DNA from: JANQNX01 sp040217095
GTDB lineage: Bacteria > Pseudomonadota > Gammaproteobacteria > Eutrophobiales > Eutrophobiaceae
NCBI GenBank assembly: GCA_965229565.1
Contig: OZ245888.1
Span: 2,232,001 to 2,296,000 of the forward strand
Reading direction: 5' to 3'
DNA: 64,000 nucleotides
In this document: positions 50,037 through 58,180 of the stretch, in pieces
Numbering within the stretch: the stretch's first letter is position 1
Layout of the letters: every line of letters starts with the position of its first letter
Made by a program: the position numbers and the translations under genes
Notes under the pieces: model-generated
Seen by the model: the letters and a program-made list of their open reading frames with translations, nothing else
Database searches by the model: none
What the model was told of the DNA's origin: nothing

Positions 50037-51779
50037 ATGGAAGAAGCCATCAAGACTGCGTCAAGTACTGCAATGCCGTGTGCATGGGCGAATGCCCAGG
50101 CATATCTGTTGAATGAACTGGTAAGCAGGCAATTAATAAGTAGCGGAGAACTGGAACGTTGCGCAGATTTGCAGCAGGAAAGCGGCGTGCCGCTTGCCAT
50201 TATGCTGGTTCGCCTGGGTCTCATTGCTGATACGGATATGGCAACCATGCTGCACGAGGCTTGTGACTTACCTTTACTGGACAAAAATAACCTGCCGCAG
50301 GTGCCGTTGCATCATAGTCACCTTTCCAGAAAATTCCTGCAGGACAGTTTTATTCTTCCCCTTGAAGAAACGGATAATGAGCTCGTGGTCGCTATGGCTG
50401 ATCCGCTAGATGCCTTTGCCAGGCAGGCACTGGAGCTTGCGTGCCAGAAGCGTTTGCATATTTATGTTGGCAGCCTGACCCAGATAGAAAATGCCATCGA
50501 AAAGATCTATGGCGAGGGCAATTCAAAATTTGATGACATCGTCGATGCCATTAATATCGTTGATGATTCAAATCATACAGAATCTACGGAGCGACTTCGT
50601 GACCTGGCCGAAGAAGCCCCGATCATTCGTATCGTTAGCCTGATCATTAATCGGGCGCTGGAATTACGCGCCTCCGACATTCACATTGAACCATTTGAAA
50701 ACCGTCTCAAGCTACGCTATCGCGTCGATGGAGTGTTGCAGGAAGCCGATGCGCCGCCGGTTAAGTCCACTGCGGCAATTATTTCCCGCATCAAGATTAT
50801 GGCCAAGCTCAATATCGCCGAGCACCGCCTGCCCCAGGATGGACGCATACAGATCCGCACTCAGGGCAAGCTGATTGATTTACGTGTATCAACCGTACCC
50901 ACGCTGCATGGAGAAAGCGTGGTGCTGCGAATACTGGACAAGCAGCAACTGGCACTGGATTTCGACCGGCTGGGTTTTACCGACTATACGCGGGAAGAAT
51001 TCCGCAAGGTTTTACGAATGCCACACGGTATTGTACTGGTAACTGGCCCGACCGGCAGTGGTAAAACCACCACGCTATATACCGCCCTGAAAGAACTCAA
51101 CTCCCCTGACCGAAAAATATTGACCGTGGAAGACCCGGTTGAATACCAACTGGAAGGCATCAACCAGATCCAGGTGAAACCTAAAATCGGGTTGAATTTT
51201 GCCGATGCCCTGCGCTCTATCGTACGCCAGGACCCGGATGTCATCATGATTGGTGAAATGCGCGACCTGGAAACAGCCAGTATCGCCGTACAATCCGCGC
51301 TAACGGGTCACCTGGTATTTTCCACGCTGCATACCAATGATGCTGGCAGTTCGGTGACGCGCCTGCTGGATATGGGAGTGGAAGATTACCTGCTCACATC
51401 TACCCTGAACGGCATATTGTCACAGCGGCTGGTAAGAACACTGTGTGCGCATTGCCGCGAGGCCTATCGCCCCTTGCCTGAACTAATCGAGGAATTGAAC
51501 CTGGCCAGGCATGCAGGTTCAACCGATATCACGCTATTTAAACCGGGACAATGTGAGCACTGCTCTGATACCGGTTACCAGGGGCGATTGATGATTACCG
51601 AGTTATTGACCCTGAACGAAAAAATACGTCGCCTGATACTGGCTCATGCCGATGGTAATCGTATCCAGGCCGCATCCGTCGATGCAGGTATGGATACCAT
51701 GCAAATTGACGGCATAAAAAAAGCACTCCTTGGCAAGACGACCATTGAGGAAGTCATGCGCGTCACCAAGCAGGTTTAA
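50037..51779 (+). CDS. gspE: Type II secretion ATPase GspE
   Basis: 580 residues. The N-terminal T2SSE_N region (about 20-160) binds the partner GspL. The ATPase domain carries Walker A GPTGSGKT (337-344), the Asp box, Walker B with VIMIGEMRD (402-410) and the His box TGHLVFSTLHTND. The tetracysteine zinc site is Cys470, Cys473, Cys506 and Cys509. It powers pseudopilus assembly at the cytoplasmic face. It leads an eleven-gene operon with the gene order E-F-G-H-I-J-K-L-M-C/N-D. The start is preceded by a weak ribosome site, so it may lie further inside. GspE is normally near 500-570 residues. Confidence 0.95.
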   Translation: MEEAIKTASSTAMPCAWANAQAYLLNELVSRQLISSGELERCADLQQESGVPLAIMLVRLGLIADTDMATMLHEACDLPLLDKNNLPQVPLHHSHLSRKFLQDSFILPLEETDNELVVAMADPLDAFARQALELACQKRLHIYVGSLTQIENAIEKIYGEGNSKFDDIVDAINIVDDSNHTESTERLRDLAEEAPIIRIVSLIINRALELRASDIHIEPFENRLKLRYRVDGVLQEADAPPVKSTAAIISRIKIMAKLNIAEHRLPQDGRIQIRTQGKLIDLRVSTVPTLHGESVVLRILDKQQLALDFDRLGFTDYTREEFRKVLRMPHGIVLVTGPTGSGKTTTLYTALKELNSPDRKILTVEDPVEYQLEGINQIQVKPKIGLNFADALRSIVRQDPDVIMIGEMRDLETASIAVQSALTGHLVFSTLHTNDAGSSVTRLLDMGVEDYLLTSTLNGILSQRLVRTLCAHCREAYRPLPELIEELNLARHAGSTDITLFKPGQCEHCSDTGYQGRLMITELLTLNEKIRRLILAHADGNRIQAASVDAGMDTMQIDGIKKALLGKTTIEEVMRVTKQV

Positions 51780-51782
51780 GCC

Positions 51783-53006
51783 ATGCCACTGTTTCATTAC
51801 AAGATGGTAAACCATGATGGAGACGTGCTTGAGGGAAGCATGGATGGGCCAAGTCGTAACGAGGTTGCCATCAAGCTACAAAACGCCGGCAACATACCCT
51901 TACACATTGCAGAAACGACCGGGCAACAATCCAGGACTATCGGCCTTTCATTCTTCCGTTCGCAGCAGGATCGTATTTCACAAAAAGACATTCCCTTGTT
52001 TACCCGCGAACTGGCAACCATCCTCGAGGCCGGCCTCGCCCTGGACCATGCACTGGCCACGCTGGAGCAACTGGCAAGCAAGCCTGCAATGAAAAAAATG
52101 ATTGGTCGCATCAATCAGCGCATCAAGGCGGGTTCGAGTTTTTCTGCTGCACTTGAGGCACAGGGAAAAACATTCAACGCACTCTATCTCAATACGGTAC
52201 GCGCGGGCGAAGCCGGTGGGGCGCTAGCGATAGTACTGGACAGGCTCGCTGACTACCTTGAGCGTTCAGCCGAGATACGCTCGGTCATCGTATCAGCATT
52301 GTTCTACCCGATTATTCTCAGTGTAGTGGCACTGCTGTCGATCATCGCCTTGTTAACCTATGTAGTCCCGCAGTTTGTGCCACTGTTTGCCGATGTCGGC
52401 CAGGCCCTGCCCTTTTTGACGCAGGTTGTATTTGGTGTGGCTGAACTGCTGCGCCAGTACTGGTGGTTGTTACTGGCCACGTTTGCCTTGCTGGTATGGT
52501 TGCTTGATCGTCGGTTACAGAACCCGGCATTTCGTTACCAGCTTGATGCCTTCCTGCTACGACTGCCTTTAGTCGGTGAACTCATCGTCAAACTCAACAT
52601 CGCTCGCTTCGCCCGTACGCTATCAACGCTACTTGCCAACGGCGTTGCCATGCTGGTTGCCATCTCTATCGTCAGGGAGGTCATTGGCAACAAGGTACTG
52701 GCAAAAGCAGTCGCTGCGGCGGAACCGGAACTGGAGCGCGGTAATTCGCTGGCCAAACCTCTTACCGAATCACAGCATTTCCCGCCGTTGGCCTTGCAAC
52801 TGATCCGCGTTGGTGAGGAAACCGGGCAGCTGGAAAAAATGCTGAGCAAGGTTGCCGATATCTATGAAAAGGAATCACAGGTCACTATTAAACGTTTACT
52901 GATACTGCTGGAACCCGTCTTGATACTGGGTCTCGGCGCGGTCATCGCTGTCATCATTATTTCCATTTTGCTCGCGATACTCGGGCTCAACGATCTCGTT
53001 ATTTAG
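51783..53006 (+). CDS. gspF: Type II secretion inner-membrane platform protein GspF
   Basis: 407 residues with the two repeated T2SSF domains. In the first, ISQKDIPLFTRELATILEAG, and in the second, LNIARFARTLSTLLANGVAML, are the conserved helical blocks. Three hydrophobic helices lie near 170-200, 225-245 and 375-400. GspF forms the platform that turns ATP hydrolysis by GspE into pseudopilus growth. The gene begins three bases after the gspE stop. Confidence 0.95.
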   Translation: MPLFHYKMVNHDGDVLEGSMDGPSRNEVAIKLQNAGNIPLHIAETTGQQSRTIGLSFFRSQQDRISQKDIPLFTRELATILEAGLALDHALATLEQLASKPAMKKMIGRINQRIKAGSSFSAALEAQGKTFNALYLNTVRAGEAGGALAIVLDRLADYLERSAEIRSVIVSALFYPIILSVVALLSIIALLTYVVPQFVPLFADVGQALPFLTQVVFGVAELLRQYWWLLLATFALLVWLLDRRLQNPAFRYQLDAFLLRLPLVGELIVKLNIARFARTLSTLLANGVAMLVAISIVREVIGNKVLAKAVAAAEPELERGNSLAKPLTESQHFPPLALQLIRVGEETGQLEKMLSKVADIYEKESQVTIKRLLILLEPVLILGLGAVIAVIIISILLAILGLNDLVI

Positions 53007-53016
53007 TCAGGTACTC

Positions 53017-53436
53017 ATGATAATGAATAGAATAAAAGGTTTTTCACTGGTAGAACTGCTGGTCGTACTGGCAATACTGGGGCTCATCATTGGACTGGTA
53101 GGACCACGCGTGATGAAACACCTGGGTTCGGCAAAATCAGACACTGCCCGCCTGCAAATAGAAGACCTGGGGGCCACGCTGGACCTGTTTTACCTGGAAA
53201 ATGGGCGCTACCCAACCAGCGACGAAGGTCTGACCGCGCTGGTACAAAAACCTGCCGGACTGGAAAGCTGGAACGGCCCCTATCTTAAAAAGAACAGCGT
53301 GCCCGCTGATCCATGGGGTAACCGCTACCAGTATCGCTCACCCGGAAATTACAGTGATTACGACCTGTACTCACTTGGCGCAGACAACGAACCGGGTGGT
53401 GAAGGTAACAACAAGGATATTAACAGTTGGGAATAA
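53017..53436 (+). CDS. gspG: Major pseudopilin GspG
   Basis: 139 residues (starts at 53017 or 53023). The prepilin cleavage motif is KG-FSLVELL with Glu at position five of the mature helix. Typical GspG blocks follow: NGRYPTSDEGLTALVQKP, the Trp-Asn-Gly-Pro-Tyr block, DPWGNRYQYRSPG, and the calcium-loop like SLGADNEPGGEG with acidic residues. It is the main subunit of the pseudopilus. Confidence 0.95.
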   Translation: MIMNRIKGFSLVELLVVLAILGLIIGLVGPRVMKHLGSAKSDTARLQIEDLGATLDLFYLENGRYPTSDEGLTALVQKPAGLESWNGPYLKKNSVPADPWGNRYQYRSPGNYSDYDLYSLGADNEPGGEGNNKDINSWE

Positions 53437-53883
53437 ATGGTCCGCGTAGATAAAAACGGGTTCTCACTGATCGAGCTCATGGTGGTCATGGCCATTATGA
53501 CGCTTATTGTTGCCATCGTACCGCCGTTCATCCCCGGCGTGATGGACAGCATGAATATGAAAAGTGCGGCACGTGAACTGGCCAGCGAATTAAAGCTGGC
53601 GCAGACCCAGGCAATTCACTCACAAAGAGAAACCGTATTGTCAGTCAATATAGATAAAAATACCTTTCATCGTAACGACAAGGTCACGCACCTGAACATT
53701 CCGGCGGAAGGAGATATCAGCCTGATCATAGCGGATTCCGAACGTCAATCTGAAAACAGTGGCAGTATCCGCTTTTACCCGGACGGCAGTTCCACCGGGG
53801 GGCAGGTAAAACTCGCATACCAGCAGCAACTTTACCTGGTCGACGTACATTGGCTCACCGGCAAGGTAAGGATACTGCCATGA
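53437..53883 (+). CDS. gspH: Minor pseudopilin GspH
   Basis: 148 residues, beginning directly after the gspG stop. The prepilin site is NG-FSLIELMVVMAIM. A long helix, AARELASELKLAQTQAIHSQ, and a beta sheet domain (GSIRFYPDGSSTGGQVKL) follow, as in GspH/FimT family members. It is a minor subunit of the pseudopilus, near its tip or shaft. Confidence 0.9.
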   Translation: MVRVDKNGFSLIELMVVMAIMTLIVAIVPPFIPGVMDSMNMKSAARELASELKLAQTQAIHSQRETVLSVNIDKNTFHRNDKVTHLNIPAEGDISLIIADSERQSENSGSIRFYPDGSSTGGQVKLAYQQQLYLVDVHWLTGKVRILP

Positions 53884-54275
53884 AGTGTTACAGCCCTTGC
53901 AAACAACGCGGCTTTTCACTGCTTGAAGTCCTCGTCGCCTTTACCATTTTTGCGATCAGTTTTGCCATGTTGATGCAGGTATACAGTATGGCCAGCAACT
54001 CAGCACGCCTGTCAGAAGAATATGCCACCGCCCTGCTGATTGCTCGCTCCAGCCTCGATCGGGCTGGCACGGGTCTTGTTCAGCAAGCCGGGATTGAGGA
54101 ACACCATATTGATAAATACCACGTTGAAACGACGACCAGCAGCGAAGAGGTCGTGCAGCTGACTGCTGAACACGGAATTGAGAAAAGATATATCTCCGTG
54201 ACCGTTAACTGGCAGGCAAATAGTAAACAGCATTCGGTAACACTCGCTACTTACAGGCTGTTTCCGGTGTCATGA
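53880..54275 (+). CDS. gspI: Minor pseudopilin GspI
   Basis: 131 residues from ATG 53880, which overlaps the gspH stop (ATGA). A longer frame to 53850 is not needed. The prepilin motif is RG-FSLLEVLVAFTIFAI, followed by MQVYSMASNSARLSEEYATA and a small sheet domain (VTVNWQANSKQHSVTLATY). It forms the tip complex with GspJ and GspK. Confidence 0.9.
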   Translation: MKCYSPCKQRGFSLLEVLVAFTIFAISFAMLMQVYSMASNSARLSEEYATALLIARSSLDRAGTGLVQQAGIEEHHIDKYHVETTTSSEEVVQLTAEHGIEKRYISVTVNWQANSKQHSVTLATYRLFPVS

Positions 54276-54940
54276 CAACAAGCATTACTACGAAATACAG
54301 ACAGGCACACGGCTTCACCTTGCTGGAAGTCATGGTGGCCGTCGCGTTACTCGGCCTGATCCTGGTCACACTTTACAGTGGCCTCTACAGTGCCCGACTG
54401 CACTGGCAGGCAGGTCAGCAAAAAGTAACTAGCACCGAGGAACTACGAATACTCGAGCGCGTTATCCGCAAATTTCTCTCCAGCGCCATGCCGGTCACTT
54501 ATATCAGCAAAAACAGGCGCGACGTTATGTTTTCCGGCGAAAATGACAGTCTCACTTTTATAACACGACTGCCTGCACATCGTGGCGGCGGTGGGTTATA
54601 CCAGGTAACACTGGCAACCCGGGAGGAGAATGACAATATGCAGCTCGTCTTGTTTTACCACTCCCTGAACAAACCCGATGCATTTGATGAAACGGTTATT
54701 AGTGAAAATGTCACGCTGGCCAGTAACATTGAAGGTGTCAGCTTTTCCTATCTCGCCATGCCAGGGAAAGATAAACAACCCGAATGGCAAAAAGACTGGC
54801 AAGAAGAAAACGAGCTACCTGCAATGGTTCGTATCCAGTTGTGGAAAAACGATGCGAATACCCTGCCGCAACTGGATATACCCCTGCAAACACGATTCAT
54901 CGTGAACTATCCCGAGTTTGTCATCAGGGAGGCCGGCTGA
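54272..54940 (+). CDS. gspJ: Minor pseudopilin GspJ
   Basis: 222 residues, ATG overlapping the gspI stop. The prepilin site is HG-FTLLEVMVAVALLGL. The domain has the block RILERVIRKFLSSAMPV and the strand LTFITRLPAHRGGGGLYQVTL seen in GspJ. It belongs to the tip complex with GspI and GspK. Confidence 0.9.
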   Translation: MTTSITTKYRQAHGFTLLEVMVAVALLGLILVTLYSGLYSARLHWQAGQQKVTSTEELRILERVIRKFLSSAMPVTYISKNRRDVMFSGENDSLTFITRLPAHRGGGGLYQVTLATREENDNMQLVLFYHSLNKPDAFDETVISENVTLASNIEGVSFSYLAMPGKDKQPEWQKDWQEENELPAMVRIQLWKNDANTLPQLDIPLQTRFIVNYPEFVIREAG

Positions 54941-55866
54941 TGCCACAGGCCAATATACTTTCACGCAAGCAAGACGGTGCTGCCCTAGTCCTGGTGCTGT
55001 GGCTGTTATCACTACTGGTGATCCTCGCCAGTGGCTATAGCCGAATGATGCGTACGGATATGCTGCAAACCGCACACATGGTGCATGCAGCTACTGCCCA
55101 GGCTGCGGCTGAGGCAGGAATTCATGATGCCATCCTGTTCCTGGTTGATCCCGCACGAACACAACAGCCTGGAACACCGGTGAATGATATAAGCCTGGAT
55201 TTTGACTCGTTTCAACTCGCGACGACTATCCAGCCAGAGAACAGCCGGATAGACATCAACCATGCTACTCCTGAATTACTGCAGGGATTATTCAAGGCAG
55301 TCAACATCCCTGATGCCGAAGTGCTTCCGCTGGTGCATACCATCATGGACTGGCGCGACCGCGACGACGAAGTACATAGAGAGGGTGCAGAAAGAGACTG
55401 GTATGAACGACATCGCCCTGGCACGGCAATAAAAAACGACATGTTTAATTCCGTGGATGAGCTCATGCTGGTTAAGGGGATGAAGCCGGAATATTTTCGC
55501 GATATAGAGCCCGCATTGACAGTGTATTCACACCAGCGAGGGATTTCGCCAATGCATGCGCCGGCACTGGCGCTGGCCGCTCTGCCCGGCAAAACGGAAA
55601 CCGGGGCGGCACAGTTCATGGAATTACGGCAAAGCCTTGAACCTGCAGCAGCGCTGCAGTTATTGGCAGATATTGACGGGCAATACCTGAACATGACTGA
55701 TACCAATATTTACCGTATACGCTGCCATGCCAAAAAACATGACTCGCAAGCCACCATAGAAGCCGTGGTACAGGTAAATTCACAGGGCAACTCACCTTTC
55801 AGGATACTGTCATGGCAACCTGTCCAACCCGTCGAACAAGCCGTTGCATTGGCAGGTGACACATGA
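54940..55866 (+). CDS. gspK: Minor pseudopilin GspK
   Basis: 308 residues from ATG 54940, overlapping the gspJ stop by one base. A frame from 54784 lies inside gspJ and is rejected. The N-terminal helix reads QDGAALVLVLWLLSLLVI. GspK lacks the Glu5 of other pseudopilins, and this matches. The domain shows RIDINHATPELLQGL and the calcium-type DWRDRDDEVHREGAERDWYE with acidic clusters, followed by the SAM-like NSVDELMLVKGM block. It caps the pseudopilus tip. Confidence 0.92.
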   Translation: MPQANILSRKQDGAALVLVLWLLSLLVILASGYSRMMRTDMLQTAHMVHAATAQAAAEAGIHDAILFLVDPARTQQPGTPVNDISLDFDSFQLATTIQPENSRIDINHATPELLQGLFKAVNIPDAEVLPLVHTIMDWRDRDDEVHREGAERDWYERHRPGTAIKNDMFNSVDELMLVKGMKPEYFRDIEPALTVYSHQRGISPMHAPALALAALPGKTETGAAQFMELRQSLEPAAALQLLADIDGQYLNMTDTNIYRIRCHAKKHDSQATIEAVVQVNSQGNSPFRILSWQPVQPVEQAVALAGDT

Positions 55867-56927
55867 TGCAAAACATCAGCCTGGCGACATTTTTTCACTG
55901 GTGGCTTGAGGGCCTAACCGTATTCATGCCGAGCAAGCTGCGCTCAATACTGCGGCTGGACAAGGCAACCATCACGGTTGAATTGAACGATAACCATTTT
56001 GTATTTAAATATTACCCGCCTAGAACTACAGCTGCGATGGAAAGCAGGCAAGTGGATATCCGTCATCAACTGGAACTGGACGAACTTCTGGCATGGCAGC
56101 ACAAACTGGCCACACAACATCATGCCGGCATCATATTGCTGCTACCCGGGGATTGTGTACTGAGCAGGCGTATCGTCTTTCCCGCGGCGGTGGCAGCAAA
56201 TCTCAACGAGGCACTGGATTTTGAGATCGCAAGACGTACGCCATTTGATGCCTCCCAGGTTTATTACGACTACAGGGTACTTGGCAGTGACAAGGGACAC
56301 GAGAAAATAAAACTGGAACTGGTTCTGGTCCTGCGACAACAACTGGATGCCATCCTGACAACACTGAAAGAATTTAATATCAAGCCGGACAGGGTCATTT
56401 CCAGCTCCATGGACCCTGACAGTCCATTTAATTTACTCCCTGCAAAATTGAAAGTAACAGCTGGCAAGCAGCATCGCTTCGGTTTTTACCTGGCCCTGGC
56501 AAGTTGCCTGTTGTTTATTTCCAGCTTTTACACTCCCCTGCTCATCCAGGAACAATGGATTAGTGAAATTGAAGCGCAGCTGATACAGGAAAGGACAGCA
56601 GCGATCGCTGCTATCAAGCTGTTGCAAAAACGCCAACAGTTGCTTGAGCAAGTAAACTTCCTTGCAACAAGAAAACAGGCATCGCTTGGCCATCTTGAAA
56701 TCATCAATGTGCTAAGCAGTGAACTCCCGGACGATACCTGGTTGCTGCGACTATCACTCGCCGATGAGCTTACCCAGATCACGGGCGAATCCGGCAATGT
56801 CTCGTCGCTTGTGCAAAAACTGGAGGGCTCACCCTATTTCAACAAGGTTGAATTCAAGTCGCCAACAACCAGGAACAACCGCACCGACAAGGAGAAATTC
56901 AACCTGTCGATGAATATCGCGGAGTGA
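55863..56927 (+). CDS. gspL: Type II secretion protein GspL (PilM/PilN-like)
   Basis: 354 residues. An actin-like cytoplasmic domain (about 20-190) has ILLLPGDCVLSRRIVFPAAV and EALDFEIARRTPF, then a transmembrane helix (about 203-222, GFYLALASCLLFISSFYTPL), and a periplasmic PilN-like part with a coiled coil and WLLRLSLADELTQITGESGN. This is the divergent Xps-type GspL that couples GspE to GspM. The start overlaps the gspK stop by four bases. Confidence 0.85.
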   Translation: MMQNISLATFFHWWLEGLTVFMPSKLRSILRLDKATITVELNDNHFVFKYYPPRTTAAMESRQVDIRHQLELDELLAWQHKLATQHHAGIILLLPGDCVLSRRIVFPAAVAANLNEALDFEIARRTPFDASQVYYDYRVLGSDKGHEKIKLELVLVLRQQLDAILTTLKEFNIKPDRVISSSMDPDSPFNLLPAKLKVTAGKQHRFGFYLALASCLLFISSFYTPLLIQEQWISEIEAQLIQERTAAIAAIKLLQKRQQLLEQVNFLATRKQASLGHLEIINVLSSELPDDTWLLRLSLADELTQITGESGNVSSLVQKLEGSPYFNKVEFKSPTTRNNRTDKEKFNLSMNIAE

Positions 56928-56939
56928 GGCTAGAACATT

Positions 56940-57500
56940 ATGACCATGAACAAAAGCCTTCATGCCACCACCTCGATTACCTTGCTACTCATCATGCTTG
57001 GTCTCGTTTACCTGGTTATCATCTACCCTGCCCTGCAGGAGCGGAACGAAAACAAACAGCGTCTGGATAACCTGTCACACCAGGTACAGGAATTTACCAG
57101 GGCAAACGCCAGTATCGATTCACTCAAACAACAAATACGGCAGCTTGAAACCATGGATATCGACGCTGGTGGTTTTTTGCAGGCCTCCAGCAATACGCTT
57201 GCTGCAGCGGAGATGCAGAACCTGTTGAAAGTTATACTCGAGCAAAACAATGCCAACCTGGTCAGCGCCCAGGTCATGAATGAGAACAAGGAAGAGTTAT
57301 ACCCCCGGATAACAGTCAGGGCGTTTGTAAAAACCGATATTGAGGGACTGAGAAGCATGCTTTACGCACTTAGCACCAATAGTCCGTTACTTATTATTGA
57401 CAATATCAATATCCAGAAACGCCAGGGTAGCCAGACAGATGATCTGCTGGATATTCGTTTCGAGATCAGTGGCTATATAAAAAGCCTAGAAGCGGCGTAA
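56940..57500 (+). CDS. gspM: Type II secretion protein GspM
   Basis: 186 residues. One N-terminal helix (TTSITLLLIMLGLVYLVIIYP) precedes a coiled coil (about 35-75) and a ferredoxin-like fold with LFALST-like helix (read LRSMLYALSTNSPLLIIDN). It fits the T2SM_b family rather than classical GspM. It pairs with GspL in the inner membrane. Confidence 0.85.
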   Translation: MTMNKSLHATTSITLLLIMLGLVYLVIIYPALQERNENKQRLDNLSHQVQEFTRANASIDSLKQQIRQLETMDIDAGGFLQASSNTLAAAEMQNLLKVILEQNNANLVSAQVMNENKEELYPRITVRAFVKTDIEGLRSMLYALSTNSPLLIIDNINIQKRQGSQTDDLLDIRFEISGYIKSLEAA

Positions 57501-58180
57501 TGCCTGTATTCGTGAAATTGATAAACCAACATGCCCTGCCCATTAGTACTTGTGCAATTTGCACACTGTTGCTGGCCTATAACGTGTTCACACTGAAACA
57601 TCCGCTTACAGCGGGAAATGACGTGAACCACGAGGCACGGTCAATTCCTGTCACAATTGATGAACGCGTACTGCAAGCCGATCCCGCGCCTGAACTTTCC
57701 AGTTTTTCAAGCATGGTATCGCGTCCATTGTTTAACGAGGATCGACGGCCGTACGTGGCGGACACCATAACAACAGAAGAGCCTGTTAAGAAACGTCTGA
57801 AAAAAATATCAAGGAGAAATGATGACAAGTTGGTGCTTAACGCAGTAATTATTACGCCTGATAAAAAACTTGCAATCATTGAGAATGAGCGAGAAAAAGC
57901 GAATTATACCGTTGCACTGGGTGAATCCGTTGATCACTGGCAACTCACAGAAGTCTTTAATCACTCGGTAACATTGAGCAAGGACAATCAAACTCGCCTG
58001 CTTGAACTTGAGTACAAACCATCCATAAACAGACCTGCCAGCAAGAACATAAAGCAAGCGAGCAAATCGGAAAACCTTTCTCAATCACTACCGAATAATA
58101 TCGATAATAATCAACCAGGTCAGATTACTGACCCGGTTGATCCTGAACAGGAATTTCATACAGGACTGAAAAATGAATAA
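57500..58180 (+). CDS. Type II secretion GspC/XpsN-like protein
   Basis: 226 residues, starting one base inside the gspM stop. A hydrophobic helix near residues 12-30 anchors it. The HR-type motif FSSMVSRPLFNEDRRPY and the short strand block LVLNAVIITPDKKLAII are typical of the homology region found in GspC and XpsN. A hydrophilic tail follows, without a PDZ domain. It probably links the inner platform to the secretin, and its place before gspD matches xpsN. Confidence 0.82.
   Translation: MPVFVKLINQHALPISTCAICTLLLAYNVFTLKHPLTAGNDVNHEARSIPVTIDERVLQADPAPELSSFSSMVSRPLFNEDRRPYVADTITTEEPVKKRLKKISRRNDDKLVLNAVIITPDKKLAIIENEREKANYTVALGESVDHWQLTEVFNHSVTLSKDNQTRLLELEYKPSINRPASKNIKQASKSENLSQSLPNNIDNNQPGQITDPVDPEQEFHTGLKNE

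Noticed and set aside
54784..54939. Upstream extension of gspK
   Set aside because: Overlaps gspJ and would bury the pseudopilin signal. ATG 54940 fits the ATGA-type spacing.
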